From Mycobacterium sp. GA-0227b (GTDB lineage Bacteria > Actinomycetota > Actinomycetes > Mycobacteriales > Mycobacteriaceae), in the NCBI RefSeq assembly GCF_001499855.1, contig NZ_LQIK01000001.1, forward strand, positions 248,001 to 312,000: 64,000 nucleotides of DNA. Direction: 5' to 3'. Shown piece after piece: positions 7,763-16,736 of the stretch. The translations under genes were made by a program, and so were the position numbers. The first letter of the stretch is position 1, and each line of letters opens with the position of its first letter. The notes under the pieces are model-generated. The model worked only from the letters and a program-made list of their open reading frames with translations, had not been told where the DNA came from and did no database searches.

Positions 7763-8440
7763 ATGCCAAAGAAGTACGGGGTCAAGGAAAAAGACCTTGT
7801 GGTCTCGCATGTCGTCAACATGGTCCTGACCGGCAAGCTCCGCTCCGGTGATCGGATCGACCGCAACGAGATCGCGCACGAACTCGGCCTGTCGCGCGTG
7901 CCGATCCAGGAAGCCGTCGTGCAACTGGAACACGACGGCATCCTGTCCACCCGGTATCACCGCGGCGCATTCGTCGAACGCTTCGACGAGGACTTCATCC
8001 GCGAACACCACGAGCTGCACGGCTTTCTGACCGGCATGGCCTCCGCGCGCGCCGCGGCCGATCCTGACCCGCGCGTGGTCGACCGGCTGAGCGCGCTGAC
8101 CGATCAGCTGCGCAGCACCCGCGAGTCCCGCGGTTTTCACGACGCAGCCTGGCAGTACCGCAGCGTGATCACCGACGCGTACGCCGGTCCCCGGCTGGCC
8201 GCACTGATCAGGTCGGTGCAAGCCTTCGTACCGCCCCAATTCTGGGTCGCGTATCTCAGCAACCACGACGAGATGCTGCCGTACTACGAGAACGAGACCG
8301 CCGCGATCGGCCGCGGCGACGAGGCGGCCGCCCGCGGTGCATGCGTCGACCGCAGCGAGTTGATGGGCCGGATCATGCTCGCCGAACTAGTGCGCCGCGG
8401 GGTGCTGCGCGCCGCAGGTGCCTCGTCGGTTGCGTTCTGA
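7763..8440 (+). CDS. GntR-family transcriptional regulator (Rv0043c-like)
   Basis: A 225-residue protein with an N-terminal GntR winged helix (about residues 8-75: [36 protein letters not shown], then [11 protein letters not shown]) and an all-helical FCD/FadR-type C-terminal effector domain. ATG 7763 is preceded by ggggagagc. The metal- or acid-binding His/Asp set of FCD domains is only partly visible ([13 protein letters not shown]). Its targets may include the adjacent oxidoreductase gene or the ABC transporter 48 bp downstream; the ligand is unknown. Confidence 0.85.
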   Translation: MPKKYGVKEKDLVVSHVVNMVLTGKLRSGDRIDRNEIAHELGLSRVPIQEAVVQLEHDGILSTRYHRGAFVERFDEDFIREHHELHGFLTGMASARAAADPDPRVVDRLSALTDQLRSTRESRGFHDAAWQYRSVITDAYAGPRLAALIRSVQAFVPPQFWVAYLSNHDEMLPYYENETAAIGRGDEAAARGACVDRSELMGRIMLAELVRRGVLRAAGASSVAF

Positions 8441-8476
8441 TCGAGCCCAACGCGGTGTGGGCGCGCCGCTGACGGA

Positions 8477-8482
8477 TACGTT
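8477..8482 (+). promoter_or_regulatory. -10 hexamer TACGTT, leaderless spacing to GTG 8489
   Basis: TACGTT ends exactly 6 nt before the GTG of the transporter gene, so the transporter appears to have its own promoter and a leaderless mRNA. Confidence 0.5.
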
Positions 8483-8488
8483 GCTGGG

Positions 8489-10270
8489 GTGACCCCGTTC
8501 GTGCGGCTCTGCAGGACTTCGGTACTGGCGCTGACCGCGGTGTTGGTGACCGGTGTCGGCCTCGCCGGGCCGGCACACGCCCAAGTCGATCAGTGTGCGC
8601 CGCCCGGCATCGAAAGCGCCAGCGCGCTACCCACCAACCTCGCCGCGGCGGCAACGGGCCCCGAGGAGGACCGGTACACCACCGCCGGCGTCGAACCGCT
8701 GTCGGCGGTGAACGTCGACGCATTGGGGCTGAGTCAGCCCGGCACGCTGACCGTCGGCACGCTGTCGGATGCGCCTCCGAGCATCTGCATCAATTCGGCC
8801 GGCCAGTTCACCGGCTTCGACAACGAGGTGCTGCGCGCGGTCGCCGACAAACTGGGCTTGCAGATCAACTTCGTCGGCACCGAGTTCTCGGGGCTGCTGG
8901 CACAGGTCGCGGCGCACCGCTTCGACGTGGGGTCGTCCTCGATCACCACCACCGAGGCGCGCCGGCGCACGGTCGGCTTCACGAATGGCTATGACTTCGG
9001 CTACTTTTCGCTCGTCGTGCCGACCGGCTCGCCGATCTCCGGCTTCGCCGACTTGGCGGCCGGCCAGCGCATCGGGGTCGTGCAGGGCACGGTGCAGGAG
9101 TCGTACGTCATCGAGACGCTGCGTCTGCAGCCGGTCAAGTACCCGGACTACAACACCGTCTACGCCAGCCTGAAGACGCGCCAGATCGACGCGTGGGTGG
9201 CGCCGTCGCAGCAGGCGTCGGGCACGGTGCAGCCCGGCGACCCGGCGCAGATCATCGAAAACACGTTCAGCTTGGACAATTTCGTCGCATGGGCGGTGGC
9301 CAAGGAGAACCAGCCCCTCATCGACGCATTGAACTCCGGGCTGGACGCGGTGATCGCCGACGGCACCTGGGCGCGGCTGTACTCCGACTGGGTGCCGCGT
9401 GCACTGCCGCCAGGCTGGAAGCCCGGCTCGAAGGCGGCGCCGGTGCCTGAGTTGCCGGATTTCAACGCGATCGCCGCCGAGAACCAAGGTGTGCCCGCGG
9501 CGCCGGCAGCGCCGAAATCGACTCTGGCGCAGTTGAAGGATGCTTTCCTGGACTGGGACCTGTACCGGCAGGCGATTCCGGATCTGGTCAAGACCGGCCT
9601 GCCGAACACGCTGATCCTGACCGTCAGCGCCGCGGTGATCGGCGTCGTGCTGGGCATGGTTCTCGCGGTCGCCGGCATCTCACGGCATCGCTGGCTGCGC
9701 TGGCCGGCCCGCGTGTACACCGACATCTTCCGCGGCCTGCCCGAGGTGGTGATCATCCTGCTGATCGGCCTGGGTCTGGGGCCGGTCGTGGGCGGGCTGA
9801 CCGGCAACAACCCCTACCCGCTGGGCATTGCCGCGTTGGGCCTGATGGCCGCGGCGTACGTCGGCGAGATCTTGCGGTCCGGCATCCAGAGCGTCGAACC
9901 CGGTCAGTTGGAAGCCTCACGCGCATTGGGCTTTTCGTACCCGACGTCGATGCGGTTGGTGGTGATCCCGCAGGGCGTGCGACGGGTGTTGCCCGCGCTG
10001 ATGAATCAGTTCATCTCGCTGCTCAAGGCGTCGTCGCTGGTGTACTTCCTCGGCCTGGTGGCCGATCAGCGTGAGCTGTTCCAGGTCGGGCGCGACCTCA
10101 ACGCCCAGACGGGCAACCTGTCGCCGTTGGTGGCCGCGGGGTTCTTCTATCTGATGCTGATCGTGCCGCTGACGCATCTGGTCAACTACATCGACAACCG
10201 GCTGCGGCGCGGGCGTCGGCCGGCCGAGGAGGATCCGCTGGAGTTGTCCGCGTCTCAGGAGATGATCTGA
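8489..10270 (+). CDS. Amino-acid ABC transporter, substrate-binding protein fused to permease
   Basis: A 593-residue fusion. A signal peptide (residues 1-31, ending GPAHA) is followed by a type-3 periplasmic binding domain (about 85-310; GTLTVGTLSDAPPSICINSAGQFTGFDNEV pattern and LAQVAAHRFDVGSSSITTTEARR), then a HisM/GlnP-type permease (about 360-580; five or so helices, EAA loop QLEASRALGFSYPTSMRLVVIPQGVRR). Such fusions import polar amino acids, often glutamine or glutamate. The stop overlaps the start of the ATPase gene (ATGATCTGATGG), so the two are translationally coupled. Proximity to GgH, a nitrogen-recovery enzyme, makes a nitrogen-source role attractive but unproven. Confidence 0.88.
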   Translation: MTPFVRLCRTSVLALTAVLVTGVGLAGPAHAQVDQCAPPGIESASALPTNLAAAATGPEEDRYTTAGVEPLSAVNVDALGLSQPGTLTVGTLSDAPPSICINSAGQFTGFDNEVLRAVADKLGLQINFVGTEFSGLLAQVAAHRFDVGSSSITTTEARRRTVGFTNGYDFGYFSLVVPTGSPISGFADLAAGQRIGVVQGTVQESYVIETLRLQPVKYPDYNTVYASLKTRQIDAWVAPSQQASGTVQPGDPAQIIENTFSLDNFVAWAVAKENQPLIDALNSGLDAVIADGTWARLYSDWVPRALPPGWKPGSKAAPVPELPDFNAIAAENQGVPAAPAAPKSTLAQLKDAFLDWDLYRQAIPDLVKTGLPNTLILTVSAAVIGVVLGMVLAVAGISRHRWLRWPARVYTDIFRGLPEVVIILLIGLGLGPVVGGLTGNNPYPLGIAALGLMAAAYVGEILRSGIQSVEPGQLEASRALGFSYPTSMRLVVIPQGVRRVLPALMNQFISLLKASSLVYFLGLVADQRELFQVGRDLNAQTGNLSPLVAAGFFYLMLIVPLTHLVNYIDNRLRRGRRPAEEDPLELSASQEMI

Positions 10271-11007
10271 TGGCTGACTTCGAGCCGGTCTCGTTGGCCG
10301 CCAACGATCTTCACCTGTCCTTCGGCCCCAACCCGGTGCTGCGCGGTGTCGACATCGACGTGCCCGCGGGCAGCACCACGGCGGTGATCGGCCCGTCGGG
10401 GTCGGGCAAGTCGACGTTGCTGCGGACGCTGAACCGGTTGTATGAGCCCGACCGCGGGGACATCCTGCTCGACGGTCGCTCTGTGCTCGCCGACAACCCC
10501 GACCAGTTGCGCCAGCGCATCGGGATGGTGTTCCAGAACTTCAACCTGTTTCCGCATCGCAGCGTGTTGGACAACGTGACGCTGGCGCCGCGCAAGCTCA
10601 AACGACTCAGCGCCGACGAGGCCCGCGAGCTGGGGATGACGCACCTGGACCGGGTCGGGCTGCGCAACAAAGCCCAAGTTCGGCCGACCACGCTGTCGGG
10701 CGGGCAACAGCAGCGGGTGGCGATCGCGCGGGCGTTGGCGATGGCGCCGCAGGTGATGTTCTTCGACGAGGCCACCTCGGCACTCGATCCGGAGTTAGTG
10801 AAGGGAATCCTCGCGCTGATCGCCGACCTCGGCGCGGACGGCATGACGATGGTGGTGGTCACCCACGAGATGGGCTTCGCGCGGTCGACGTCGGACGCCG
10901 TCGTGTTCATGGACCACGGCAAGGTGGTGGAGGCCGGGCCGCCGGAGCAGCTCTTCGACGCCGCCGAAACGGATCGGCTGCAGCGGTTCCTCTCTCAAGT
11001 GCTTTGA
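10270..11007 (+). CDS. Amino-acid ABC transporter ATP-binding protein
   Basis: A 245-residue ABC ATPase of the polar amino-acid (GlnQ/HisP) type. Walker A GPSGSGKST (about residue 39), Q-loop GMVFQNFNLFPHRSVLDNV, signature LSGGQQQRVAIARAL, Walker B VMFFDEATSALD and the H-loop VVTHEMGFA are all intact. It would energise the fused permease encoded immediately upstream, with which it forms a two-gene operon. Confidence 0.92.
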   Translation: MADFEPVSLAANDLHLSFGPNPVLRGVDIDVPAGSTTAVIGPSGSGKSTLLRTLNRLYEPDRGDILLDGRSVLADNPDQLRQRIGMVFQNFNLFPHRSVLDNVTLAPRKLKRLSADEARELGMTHLDRVGLRNKAQVRPTTLSGGQQQRVAIARALAMAPQVMFFDEATSALDPELVKGILALIADLGADGMTMVVVTHEMGFARSTSDAVVFMDHGKVVEAGPPEQLFDAAETDRLQRFLSQVL

Positions 11008-11063
11008 ACTTACGTGCCCGTCACGCATCGTGGCAGCGTCAGACAGGTTAGACTGCCGAAATT

Positions 11064-11510
11064 ATGGCGGACGTCGTAGAACCGCAGGTCGCGGAGCTGT
11101 CGGGAGAGCTGCAGCGGGTGCTGTCGCGGGTTTTCTCCGTGCTGCGCCGCAGCGACACCCCCCGTAACGACGCCGCAGACCTGACGTTGGCCCAGCTGTC
11201 GATCCTGCTGACGCTGCTCGAACAGGGGCCGATGCGGATGACCGACCTGGCCACCCACGAGCGCGTGCGCACCCCGACGACGACCGTCGCGATCCGCCGG
11301 CTGGAGAAGTTGGGCCTGGTGAAACGGTCCCGTGACCCGTCTGACCTGCGGGCGGTGCTGGTCGACATCACCCCGGAAGGCCGCGCGCAGCATCAGGAGG
11401 CGCTCGAGGTTCGCCGCGCCCACCTGGCCAACCTGCTGGCCAAACTGAGCCCGGAAGACCTCGAGACGCTGACCAAGGCGATCGCCCCGCTCGAGCGGCT
11501 GGCCGAGTAG
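11064..11510 (+). CDS. MarR-family transcriptional regulator (Rv0042c-like)
   Basis: A 148-residue winged-helix protein: LTLAQLSILLTLLEQGPMRMTDLATHERVRTPTTTVAIRRLEKLGLVKRSRDPSDLRAVLVDITPEG (family pattern, about residues 38-105) contains the MarR recognition helix and the DxR wing. The -10-like TAGACT at 11049-11054 lies 9 nt before ATG 11064, so the leader is very short. It is 57 bp after the ABC ATPase gene and tail-to-tail with the GgH gene. Target and ligand are unknown. Confidence 0.85.
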   Translation: MADVVEPQVAELSGELQRVLSRVFSVLRRSDTPRNDAADLTLAQLSILLTLLEQGPMRMTDLATHERVRTPTTTVAIRRLEKLGLVKRSRDPSDLRAVLVDITPEGRAQHQEALEVRRAHLANLLAKLSPEDLETLTKAIAPLERLAE

Positions 11511-11570
11511 CCGTCGGACGACGATCAAGCGGCGGGACGACGCGTTGAGGAGTCCGACCATGTAGCCCAT

Positions 11571-12920
11571 TCAGCCCAGCCAGTCCAACACCGCGGCCGC
11601 GGTCCACGACTGTTGCATGCTGCCCAGCGGCTCGCCGGTGAACGGTTCGTAGTACTCGGCGAACGCCCCGTCGCTGGCTTGGCGTAGACCTTCCTGGCGC
11701 AGGAGACGGGCGCGTTCGGCCCAGCCGCGGCGCGCGAAGCACCAGGAGAACAGCCACGTCATCGCCGGCCAGACCGGACCGCGCCAGTACTCGCGCGGCC
11801 GGAAGTCGCGGGACACCGGCGACGTGGACGGAATGCCGGCGTATCTCAGGTCGGGATGTCCGCAGAACCGCGGGCCCTCCAGCAACTTCACCAGCGTCCG
11901 TTCTCTGTCGTGCGGCAAGCCGCCGCACAGCAGCGGAGCGAACTGCGCGACCGTCTCGGTGGCCACCCACTCGTCCGCGCGGACGTCGTAATCGCGTGCC
12001 GCGCCGGTTCTTTCGTCGGTCGCGTCGATGACCCCGCGGCGGAAACGCTCGGCCAACCCGTAGAGTTCGCGCACGTCGGCGTCTGGGCGGCCGTAGTCCT
12101 CGCCGATCTCGGCGAGCACATCGCATGCGACCGCGAAGATCGCCGAGACGAACACGTCCTCGACCGCGAAGCTCATCACCTTGGGCAGCAACTCGTCGTC
12201 GTAGCGGGCCGACTTCATTTCCTCGAGCAGCCACAGGTAGCGGTCATACTCCAGGTCGGACGGGCGCTGGGTGGCGTCGGCGACGATCGCGGTGTCCTCG
12301 CGCTGGTACTCCGGCACGCTGCCCGGAATCACGTTGGCGTAGGCGCTGTCCCAGCGCGGTGAGTTGTCCATGCCGGACTCCCAGCCGTGGTACAGGGTGA
12401 CCCGGCCATGCTTCTGCGGGTCACGCGCGTCCGCCAGCCAGCGGTGCCAGTTCACTAGGTCGTCCCACCGGCGATCGAGGAACGCCTCGGCGACCGCACG
12501 GGCGGTTCGGCCACGGGTCCGGGCGTGATCGACGATGCGCTGCACGGCGATCGCGTGCACCGGCGGCTGGGTGATGCCGGAGGTGTGCCGGTTGCGCGGC
12601 GCGTGCACGGCGAGCGCGGAGGTGGCCCAGCGCGCCGGCCCCGGGAAGTAGCCGTCGACTCCGTTGGCGAACACGATGTGCGGGATCATCCCGTTGGACC
12701 ACTGCGCCGAGAGCAGGGTGTCGAGTTCGACGACGGCGCGCTCGACGCTCAACGGTGCCAGCCCGATCGCCACGAACGCCGCGTCCCAGCTCCACATGTG
12801 CGGGTACAACAGCGGGGCTGCGGTGGTCATGATGCCCAGGTCATTGCCCCGCAGCAGGTACGCCGCGCGGGCCGCGAGCTGCGTCGGAGCAAAACTGTGG
12901 TCGGGGGGCATCGGTTCCAT
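11571..12920 (-). CDS. ggH: Glucosylglycerate hydrolase (GH63-like)
   Basis: A 449-residue (alpha/alpha)6-barrel glycoside hydrolase. Its sequence matches my knowledge of the M. hassiacum glucosylglycerate hydrolase (about 446 aa), whose catalytic residues are reported as Asp182 and Glu419. Here Asp185 (GMDNSPRWD) and Glu422 (GAFAEYYEPF) sit at the same relative positions, offset by three. It hydrolyses the compatible solute glucosylglycerate to glucose and glycerate, which mycobacteria do when nitrogen starvation ends. The gene is convergent to marR and divergent from the dehydrogenase gene (44-bp gap). Neighbouring transporter and regulators may form a nitrogen/osmolyte locus (inference). 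Confidence 0.85.
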   Translation of the reverse strand: MEPMPPDHSFAPTQLAARAAYLLRGNDLGIMTTAAPLLYPHMWSWDAAFVAIGLAPLSVERAVVELDTLLSAQWSNGMIPHIVFANGVDGYFPGPARWATSALAVHAPRNRHTSGITQPPVHAIAVQRIVDHARTRGRTARAVAEAFLDRRWDDLVNWHRWLADARDPQKHGRVTLYHGWESGMDNSPRWDSAYANVIPGSVPEYQREDTAIVADATQRPSDLEYDRYLWLLEEMKSARYDDELLPKVMSFAVEDVFVSAIFAVACDVLAEIGEDYGRPDADVRELYGLAERFRRGVIDATDERTGAARDYDVRADEWVATETVAQFAPLLCGGLPHDRERTLVKLLEGPRFCGHPDLRYAGIPSTSPVSRDFRPREYWRGPVWPAMTWLFSWCFARRGWAERARLLRQEGLRQASDGAFAEYYEPFTGEPLGSMQQSWTAAAVLDWLG

Positions 12921-12952
12921 GATGCGACGTCTGGCCGCGCAGCGCAGGTCGG

Positions 12953-12958
12953 TAGGGT
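12953..12958 (+). promoter_or_regulatory. -10 hexamer TAGGGT, leaderless spacing to ATG 12965
   Basis: TAGGGT ends exactly 6 nt before the ATG of the dehydrogenase gene. Confidence 0.5.
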
Positions 12959-12964
12959 TTCGAC

Positions 12965-13633
12965 ATGCCGACCGCGATGATCACGGGCGCCTCGCGAGGG
13001 CTCGGCGCGGCGATCGCGACGGCGCTCGCCCCTACCCACACGCTGTTCCTGGCGGGCCGGCCATCGGCGGCGCTCGATGCGGTGGCCGGTCAGTTCGGCG
13101 CGACGACGTGGCCGATCGATCTGGCGGACGTTTCCGGTATCGAGGCCGTGGTGGAGCCGATCGTCGAGCTGGACGTATTGGTGCACAACGCCGGAACGGC
13201 GTTTCCGGCCCGGGTCGCCGAGTCGACCGTCGACGAGTGGCGCGCCACCATGGAGGTCAATGTCATTGGCGCCGTTGCGCTTACACTCGCCTTGTTACCG
13301 GCGCTTCGCGCCTCTCGCGGTCAGGTGGTCTTCGTGAACTCCGGCGGGGGCATCAACGCATCGCCAGGGTTGGCGTCGTACTCGGCGAGCAAGGCCGCGT
13401 TGCGGTCGTTCGCCGACTCGCTGCGCAACGACGAGCCGTCGCTGCGAGTGACATCGGTGCATCCCGGCCGGATCGCCACCGAGATGCAGGAGGGCCTGGT
13501 CGCCTACGAGGGCGGCTCGTATGACCCGTCGCGGTTTCTCAGCCCGCAGAGCGTGGCGCGTGTGGTCGCCGATGCGGTGAACTCACCGCCGGACGCTCAC
13601 GTGCACCAGGTCATCGTCCGCCCCCGCGGCTAA
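12965..13633 (+). CDS. Short-chain dehydrogenase/reductase
   Basis: A 222-residue classical SDR. It has the NAD(P)-binding TGASRGLGAAIA (about residues 6-17), the structural motif HNAGTAFPARV (about 76), a serine in VNSGGGINASPG and the active-site YSASK (about 140), followed by VTSVHPGRIATEM. It is short for the family (222 versus about 250) but complete. It is probably leaderless, with its own promoter divergent from ggH. The substrate is unknown. Confidence 0.85.
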   Translation: MPTAMITGASRGLGAAIATALAPTHTLFLAGRPSAALDAVAGQFGATTWPIDLADVSGIEAVVEPIVELDVLVHNAGTAFPARVAESTVDEWRATMEVNVIGAVALTLALLPALRASRGQVVFVNSGGGINASPGLASYSASKAALRSFADSLRNDEPSLRVTSVHPGRIATEMQEGLVAYEGGSYDPSRFLSPQSVARVVADAVNSPPDAHVHQVIVRPRG

Positions 13634-13645
13634 TAGCTCGCGCCG

Positions 13646-13697
13646 ATTGTGAATCCGGCGACGCTCGAAGCGCCGAAACCGTCGCCAGATTCACAAT
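13646..13697. repeat. 52-bp palindromic element (copy A) between SDR gene and leuS
   Basis: The 18-bp arms 13646-13663 (ATTGTGAATCCGGCGACG) and 13680-13697 (CGTCGCCAGATTCACAAT) differ from perfect complementarity at one position, with a 16-nt loop. It sits between the convergent SDR and leuS genes and could terminate both. Its arms recur at 49911-49962 inside the GyrA intein with the same 18-16-18 layout, which shows it is a dispersed element and not just a local hairpin. Confidence 0.75.
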
Positions 13698-13716
13698 GCG
13701 GGACGGGGTGGCGGAA

Positions 13717-16560
13717 TCACACGACGATGTTGACCAGGCGGCCAGCCACCACGATTACCTTTTTCGGCGTCGCGCCGTCGATGAAGGCCTGCACCTTCTC
13801 GTCGGCCAGCGCGGCCGCCTCCAGCGCGTCGGCATCCGCGTCGGCAGCGACCGTCACCCGGCCGCGCACCTTTCCGTTGACCTGTACCGGATACTCGACG
13901 GTGTCCTCGACGAGATACTGCGGGTCGGCGAGCGGGAACGGGCCGTGCGCAAGCGACGAGTCGTGGCCCAACCGCCGCCACAACTCCTCGGCCAGATGCG
14001 GGGCCAGCGGCGCCACCATCAGCACCAGCGGCTCGAGCGCCGCGCGCGCCGTCACGCCCTGCTTGGTCAAGTGGTTGGTGTACTCGATGAGTTTGGCCGC
14101 CGCGGTGTTGTTGCGCAGGTTCGTGTAGTCGTCCGATACCCCGGCGATGGTGCGGTGCAACAACTTCAGCGTCTCGGCGTCGATCGCCTCGTGCTCCGAG
14201 ACACGCTCGGTGCCGGTACTCTCGTCGACCACCAGCCGCCACACCCGCTGCAGGAACCGGTGTGCGCCGACAACGTCCTTGGTCGCCCACGGCCGCGACG
14301 CCTCCAACGGGCCCATCGACATCTCGTACACCCGCAACGTGTCGGCACCGTAGCTGTCGCAGATCTCGTCGGGTGACACCGAGTTCTTCAGGCTCTTGCC
14401 GATCTTGCCGAACTCCTGGAAGACCTCGGCCTCGCCGTCCGGTCCCGGCCAGTAGAACTTTCCTTCGCGCTCAACGACTTCCGCGGCCGGAACGTATGCT
14501 CCGCGTTCGTCGGTGTAGGCGAACGCCTGGATGTAGCCCTGGTTCACCAGCCGGCGGAACGGCTCTCGCGAGCTGATGTGCCCGAGGTCGTAGAGCACCT
14601 TGTGCCAGAACCGGACGTACAGCAGGTGCAGGACCGCGTGCTCGACGCCGCCGACGTACAGGTCCACACCGCCGGGGTCGTCGGCGCCGTGTTCGGCCGG
14701 CCGCGGGCCCATCCAGTAGGACTCGTTCTCCTTGGCGCACAGCTCTTCCTTGTTGTGCGGGTCGGTGTAGCGCAGCTCGTACCAGGAGCTGGCGGCCCAT
14801 TGCGGCATGACGTTGGTGTCGCGGGTGTAGGGCTTGAGCCCGTCGCCGAGATCCAACTCCACGTTCACCCAGGAGGTCGCCTTCTCCAGCGGCGGCGACG
14901 GCACGCTGTCGGCGTCGTCGGGATCGAACAGCACAGGCGAGTAGTCCGGCACGTCGGGCAACTCGACCGGCAGCGCCGACTCGGGTAGCGGATGCGCGCG
15001 GCCGTTCTCGTCGTACACGATCGGAAACGGCTCGCCCCAATACCTTTGCCGTGCGAACAGCCAGTCCCGCAGCTTGTACTCGACCCGCGGCTGCGCTCGG
15101 CCGGCTGCCGCCAGCCGCGCGGTGATCGCCTCCTTCGCCGACGCGACGCTCAACCCGTTGAGCTCACCGGAGTTCACGATCTCGCCGTCACCGCTGTACG
15201 CCTCCAGCGAGATATCGCCGCCGGCAACGACTTCCACGATCGGCAGGCCGAACTCGGTGGCGAACTCCCAGTCCCGCTGGTCATGTCCCGGCACCGCCAT
15301 GATCGCCCCGGTGCCGTAGCCCAGCAGCACGTAGTCGGCGATGAACACCGGAACCTGTTGACCGTTGGCGGGGTTCGTCGCATAGGCGCCGATGAACACC
15401 CCCGTCTTGGCCTTGTTCTCCTGCCGCTCCAGGTCCGACTTCGCCGCGATCGCCGTGCGGTAGGCAGCGACGGCTTCCGCCGGTGTCGCCGCGCCGTACG
15501 TCCAGCGCTCATCGACGCCCGCCGGCCACTGGTCGCCGACCAGCCTGTCGACCAGTTCGTGTTCGGGCGCCAGCACCATGTACGTCGCGCCGAACAACGT
15601 GTCCGGCCGCGTGGTGAACACCTCGATGTCGCCCGCATCGGTGCCGAACAGCACCGCGGCCCCCGTCGACCGGCCGATCCAGTTGCGCTGCATGGTCTTG
15701 ACCTTCTCCGGCCAGTCCAGCAACTCGAGGTCGTCGAGCAGGCGGTCCGAATATGCGGTGATGCGCATCATCCACTGCCGCAACCGCTTCCGAAACACCG
15801 GGAAATTGCCGCGCTCGCTGCGGCCGTCGGCGGTGACCTCCTCGTTGGCCAGCACGGTGCCCAGTCCGGGGCACCAGTTCACCAGCGAGTCGGCCCGATA
15901 GACCAGCCGGTACGAGTCGATGAGATCGGCGCGCTCGCCCTCTGACAGCGACGCCCACGTTCGGCCGTCGTCGAGAGCGCGTGCGCCGGATTCGAACTCG
16001 GCCACCAACTGCGCGATCGGCCTGGCCTTCTGCGTGGCCGGATCGAACCACGCGTTGTAGATCTGCAGGAAGATCCACTGCGTCCACTTGTAATAGTCGG
16101 GGTCGGTGGTGGCGAAGCTGCGGCGCGAGTCGTGGCCGAACCCCAACCGGCCCAGCTGGCGCTTGAAGTTGACGATGTTGGCTTCGGTCCGGATGCGGGG
16201 ATGCGTCCCGGTCTGGATCGCGTACTGCTCGGCCGGTAGTCCAAACGCATCGAAGCCCAACGCGTGCAGGACATTCCGTCCGGTCATCCGGAAGTACCTG
16301 GCGTAGACGTCGGTGGCGATGTAGCCCAGCGGATGTCCGACGTGCAGGCCCTCGCCCGACGGGTAGGGGAACATGTCCTGCACGAACATCTTGTCGGCGG
16401 GCACCTGCGAACCGTCGGCCGGTGCCAACGAGCCGACGGGGTTCGGGACGTGGAAGGTCCCGGCGTCCTCCCACCGCTGCTGCCAGGTGCGCTCGATCTG
16501 CCCCGCCAACTCCGCGGTGTAGCGGTGCTGCGGGGTGTCGGTGGTCGGCGCGTCTGTCAC
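13717..16560 (-). CDS. leuS: Leucyl-tRNA synthetase
   Basis: A 947-residue class Ia synthetase that charges tRNA-Leu. The HIGH-type motif is in [16 protein letters not shown] (about residue 68). The CP1 editing domain includes [13 protein letters not shown] (about 317) and [19 protein letters not shown]. The KMSKS-type loop reads KIGKSLKN, a known bacterial LeuS variant rather than a defect. The C-terminal VNGKVRGRV tRNA-binding domain is intact. GTG 16560 is supported by a leaderless -10 box. It is divergent from mtc28, as in M. tuberculosis. Confidence 0.97.
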   Translation of the reverse strand: MTDAPTTDTPQHRYTAELAGQIERTWQQRWEDAGTFHVPNPVGSLAPADGSQVPADKMFVQDMFPYPSGEGLHVGHPLGYIATDVYARYFRMTGRNVLHALGFDAFGLPAEQYAIQTGTHPRIRTEANIVNFKRQLGRLGFGHDSRRSFATTDPDYYKWTQWIFLQIYNAWFDPATQKARPIAQLVAEFESGARALDDGRTWASLSEGERADLIDSYRLVYRADSLVNWCPGLGTVLANEEVTADGRSERGNFPVFRKRLRQWMMRITAYSDRLLDDLELLDWPEKVKTMQRNWIGRSTGAAVLFGTDAGDIEVFTTRPDTLFGATYMVLAPEHELVDRLVGDQWPAGVDERWTYGAATPAEAVAAYRTAIAAKSDLERQENKAKTGVFIGAYATNPANGQQVPVFIADYVLLGYGTGAIMAVPGHDQRDWEFATEFGLPIVEVVAGGDISLEAYSGDGEIVNSGELNGLSVASAKEAITARLAAAGRAQPRVEYKLRDWLFARQRYWGEPFPIVYDENGRAHPLPESALPVELPDVPDYSPVLFDPDDADSVPSPPLEKATSWVNVELDLGDGLKPYTRDTNVMPQWAASSWYELRYTDPHNKEELCAKENESYWMGPRPAEHGADDPGGVDLYVGGVEHAVLHLLYVRFWHKVLYDLGHISSREPFRRLVNQGYIQAFAYTDERGAYVPAAEVVEREGKFYWPGPDGEAEVFQEFGKIGKSLKNSVSPDEICDSYGADTLRVYEMSMGPLEASRPWATKDVVGAHRFLQRVWRLVVDESTGTERVSEHEAIDAETLKLLHRTIAGVSDDYTNLRNNTAAAKLIEYTNHLTKQGVTARAALEPLVLMVAPLAPHLAEELWRRLGHDSSLAHGPFPLADPQYLVEDTVEYPVQVNGKVRGRVTVAADADADALEAAALADEKVQAFIDGATPKKVIVVAGRLVNIVV

Positions 16561-16566
16561 GTGAAC

Positions 16567-16572
16567 AGGGTA
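16567..16572 (-). promoter_or_regulatory. -10 hexamer TACCCT, leaderless spacing to leuS GTG
   Basis: On the minus strand TACCCT is followed by exactly 6 nt (GTTCAC) and then the GTG of leuS. Confidence 0.55.
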
Positions 16573-16736
16573 TAAGCATCCAATTCGCGCCTCGCCCGGC
16601 CACGGGTTGGTCTCGGTTGCGTTGCGGGGAAGTCAGAACACTGTTGCAGCTCGATTCCGACGCTGGTGGCCGAGCTTCGCCGGTCGATACAGTCAGCGCC
16701 TGACCCACCCCGTGCTGTTCGGAAGGACCAACGCAG

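Noticed and set aside
6614..8266. 550-codon antisense frame across the phosphatase, LLM and GntR genes
   Set aside because: High-GC shadow: the opposite-strand genes have clear families and the antisense product has none.
14375..14405. Degenerate KMSKS motif in LeuS (KIGKS) as sign of inactivation
   Set aside because: This variant occurs in other bacterial LeuS proteins and all other domains are intact.
14992..15945. 317-codon frame antisense to leuS
   Set aside because: Composition (Arg/Gln/Val-rich, no domains) is typical of a frame opposite a GC-rich gene; LeuS motifs are unambiguous.
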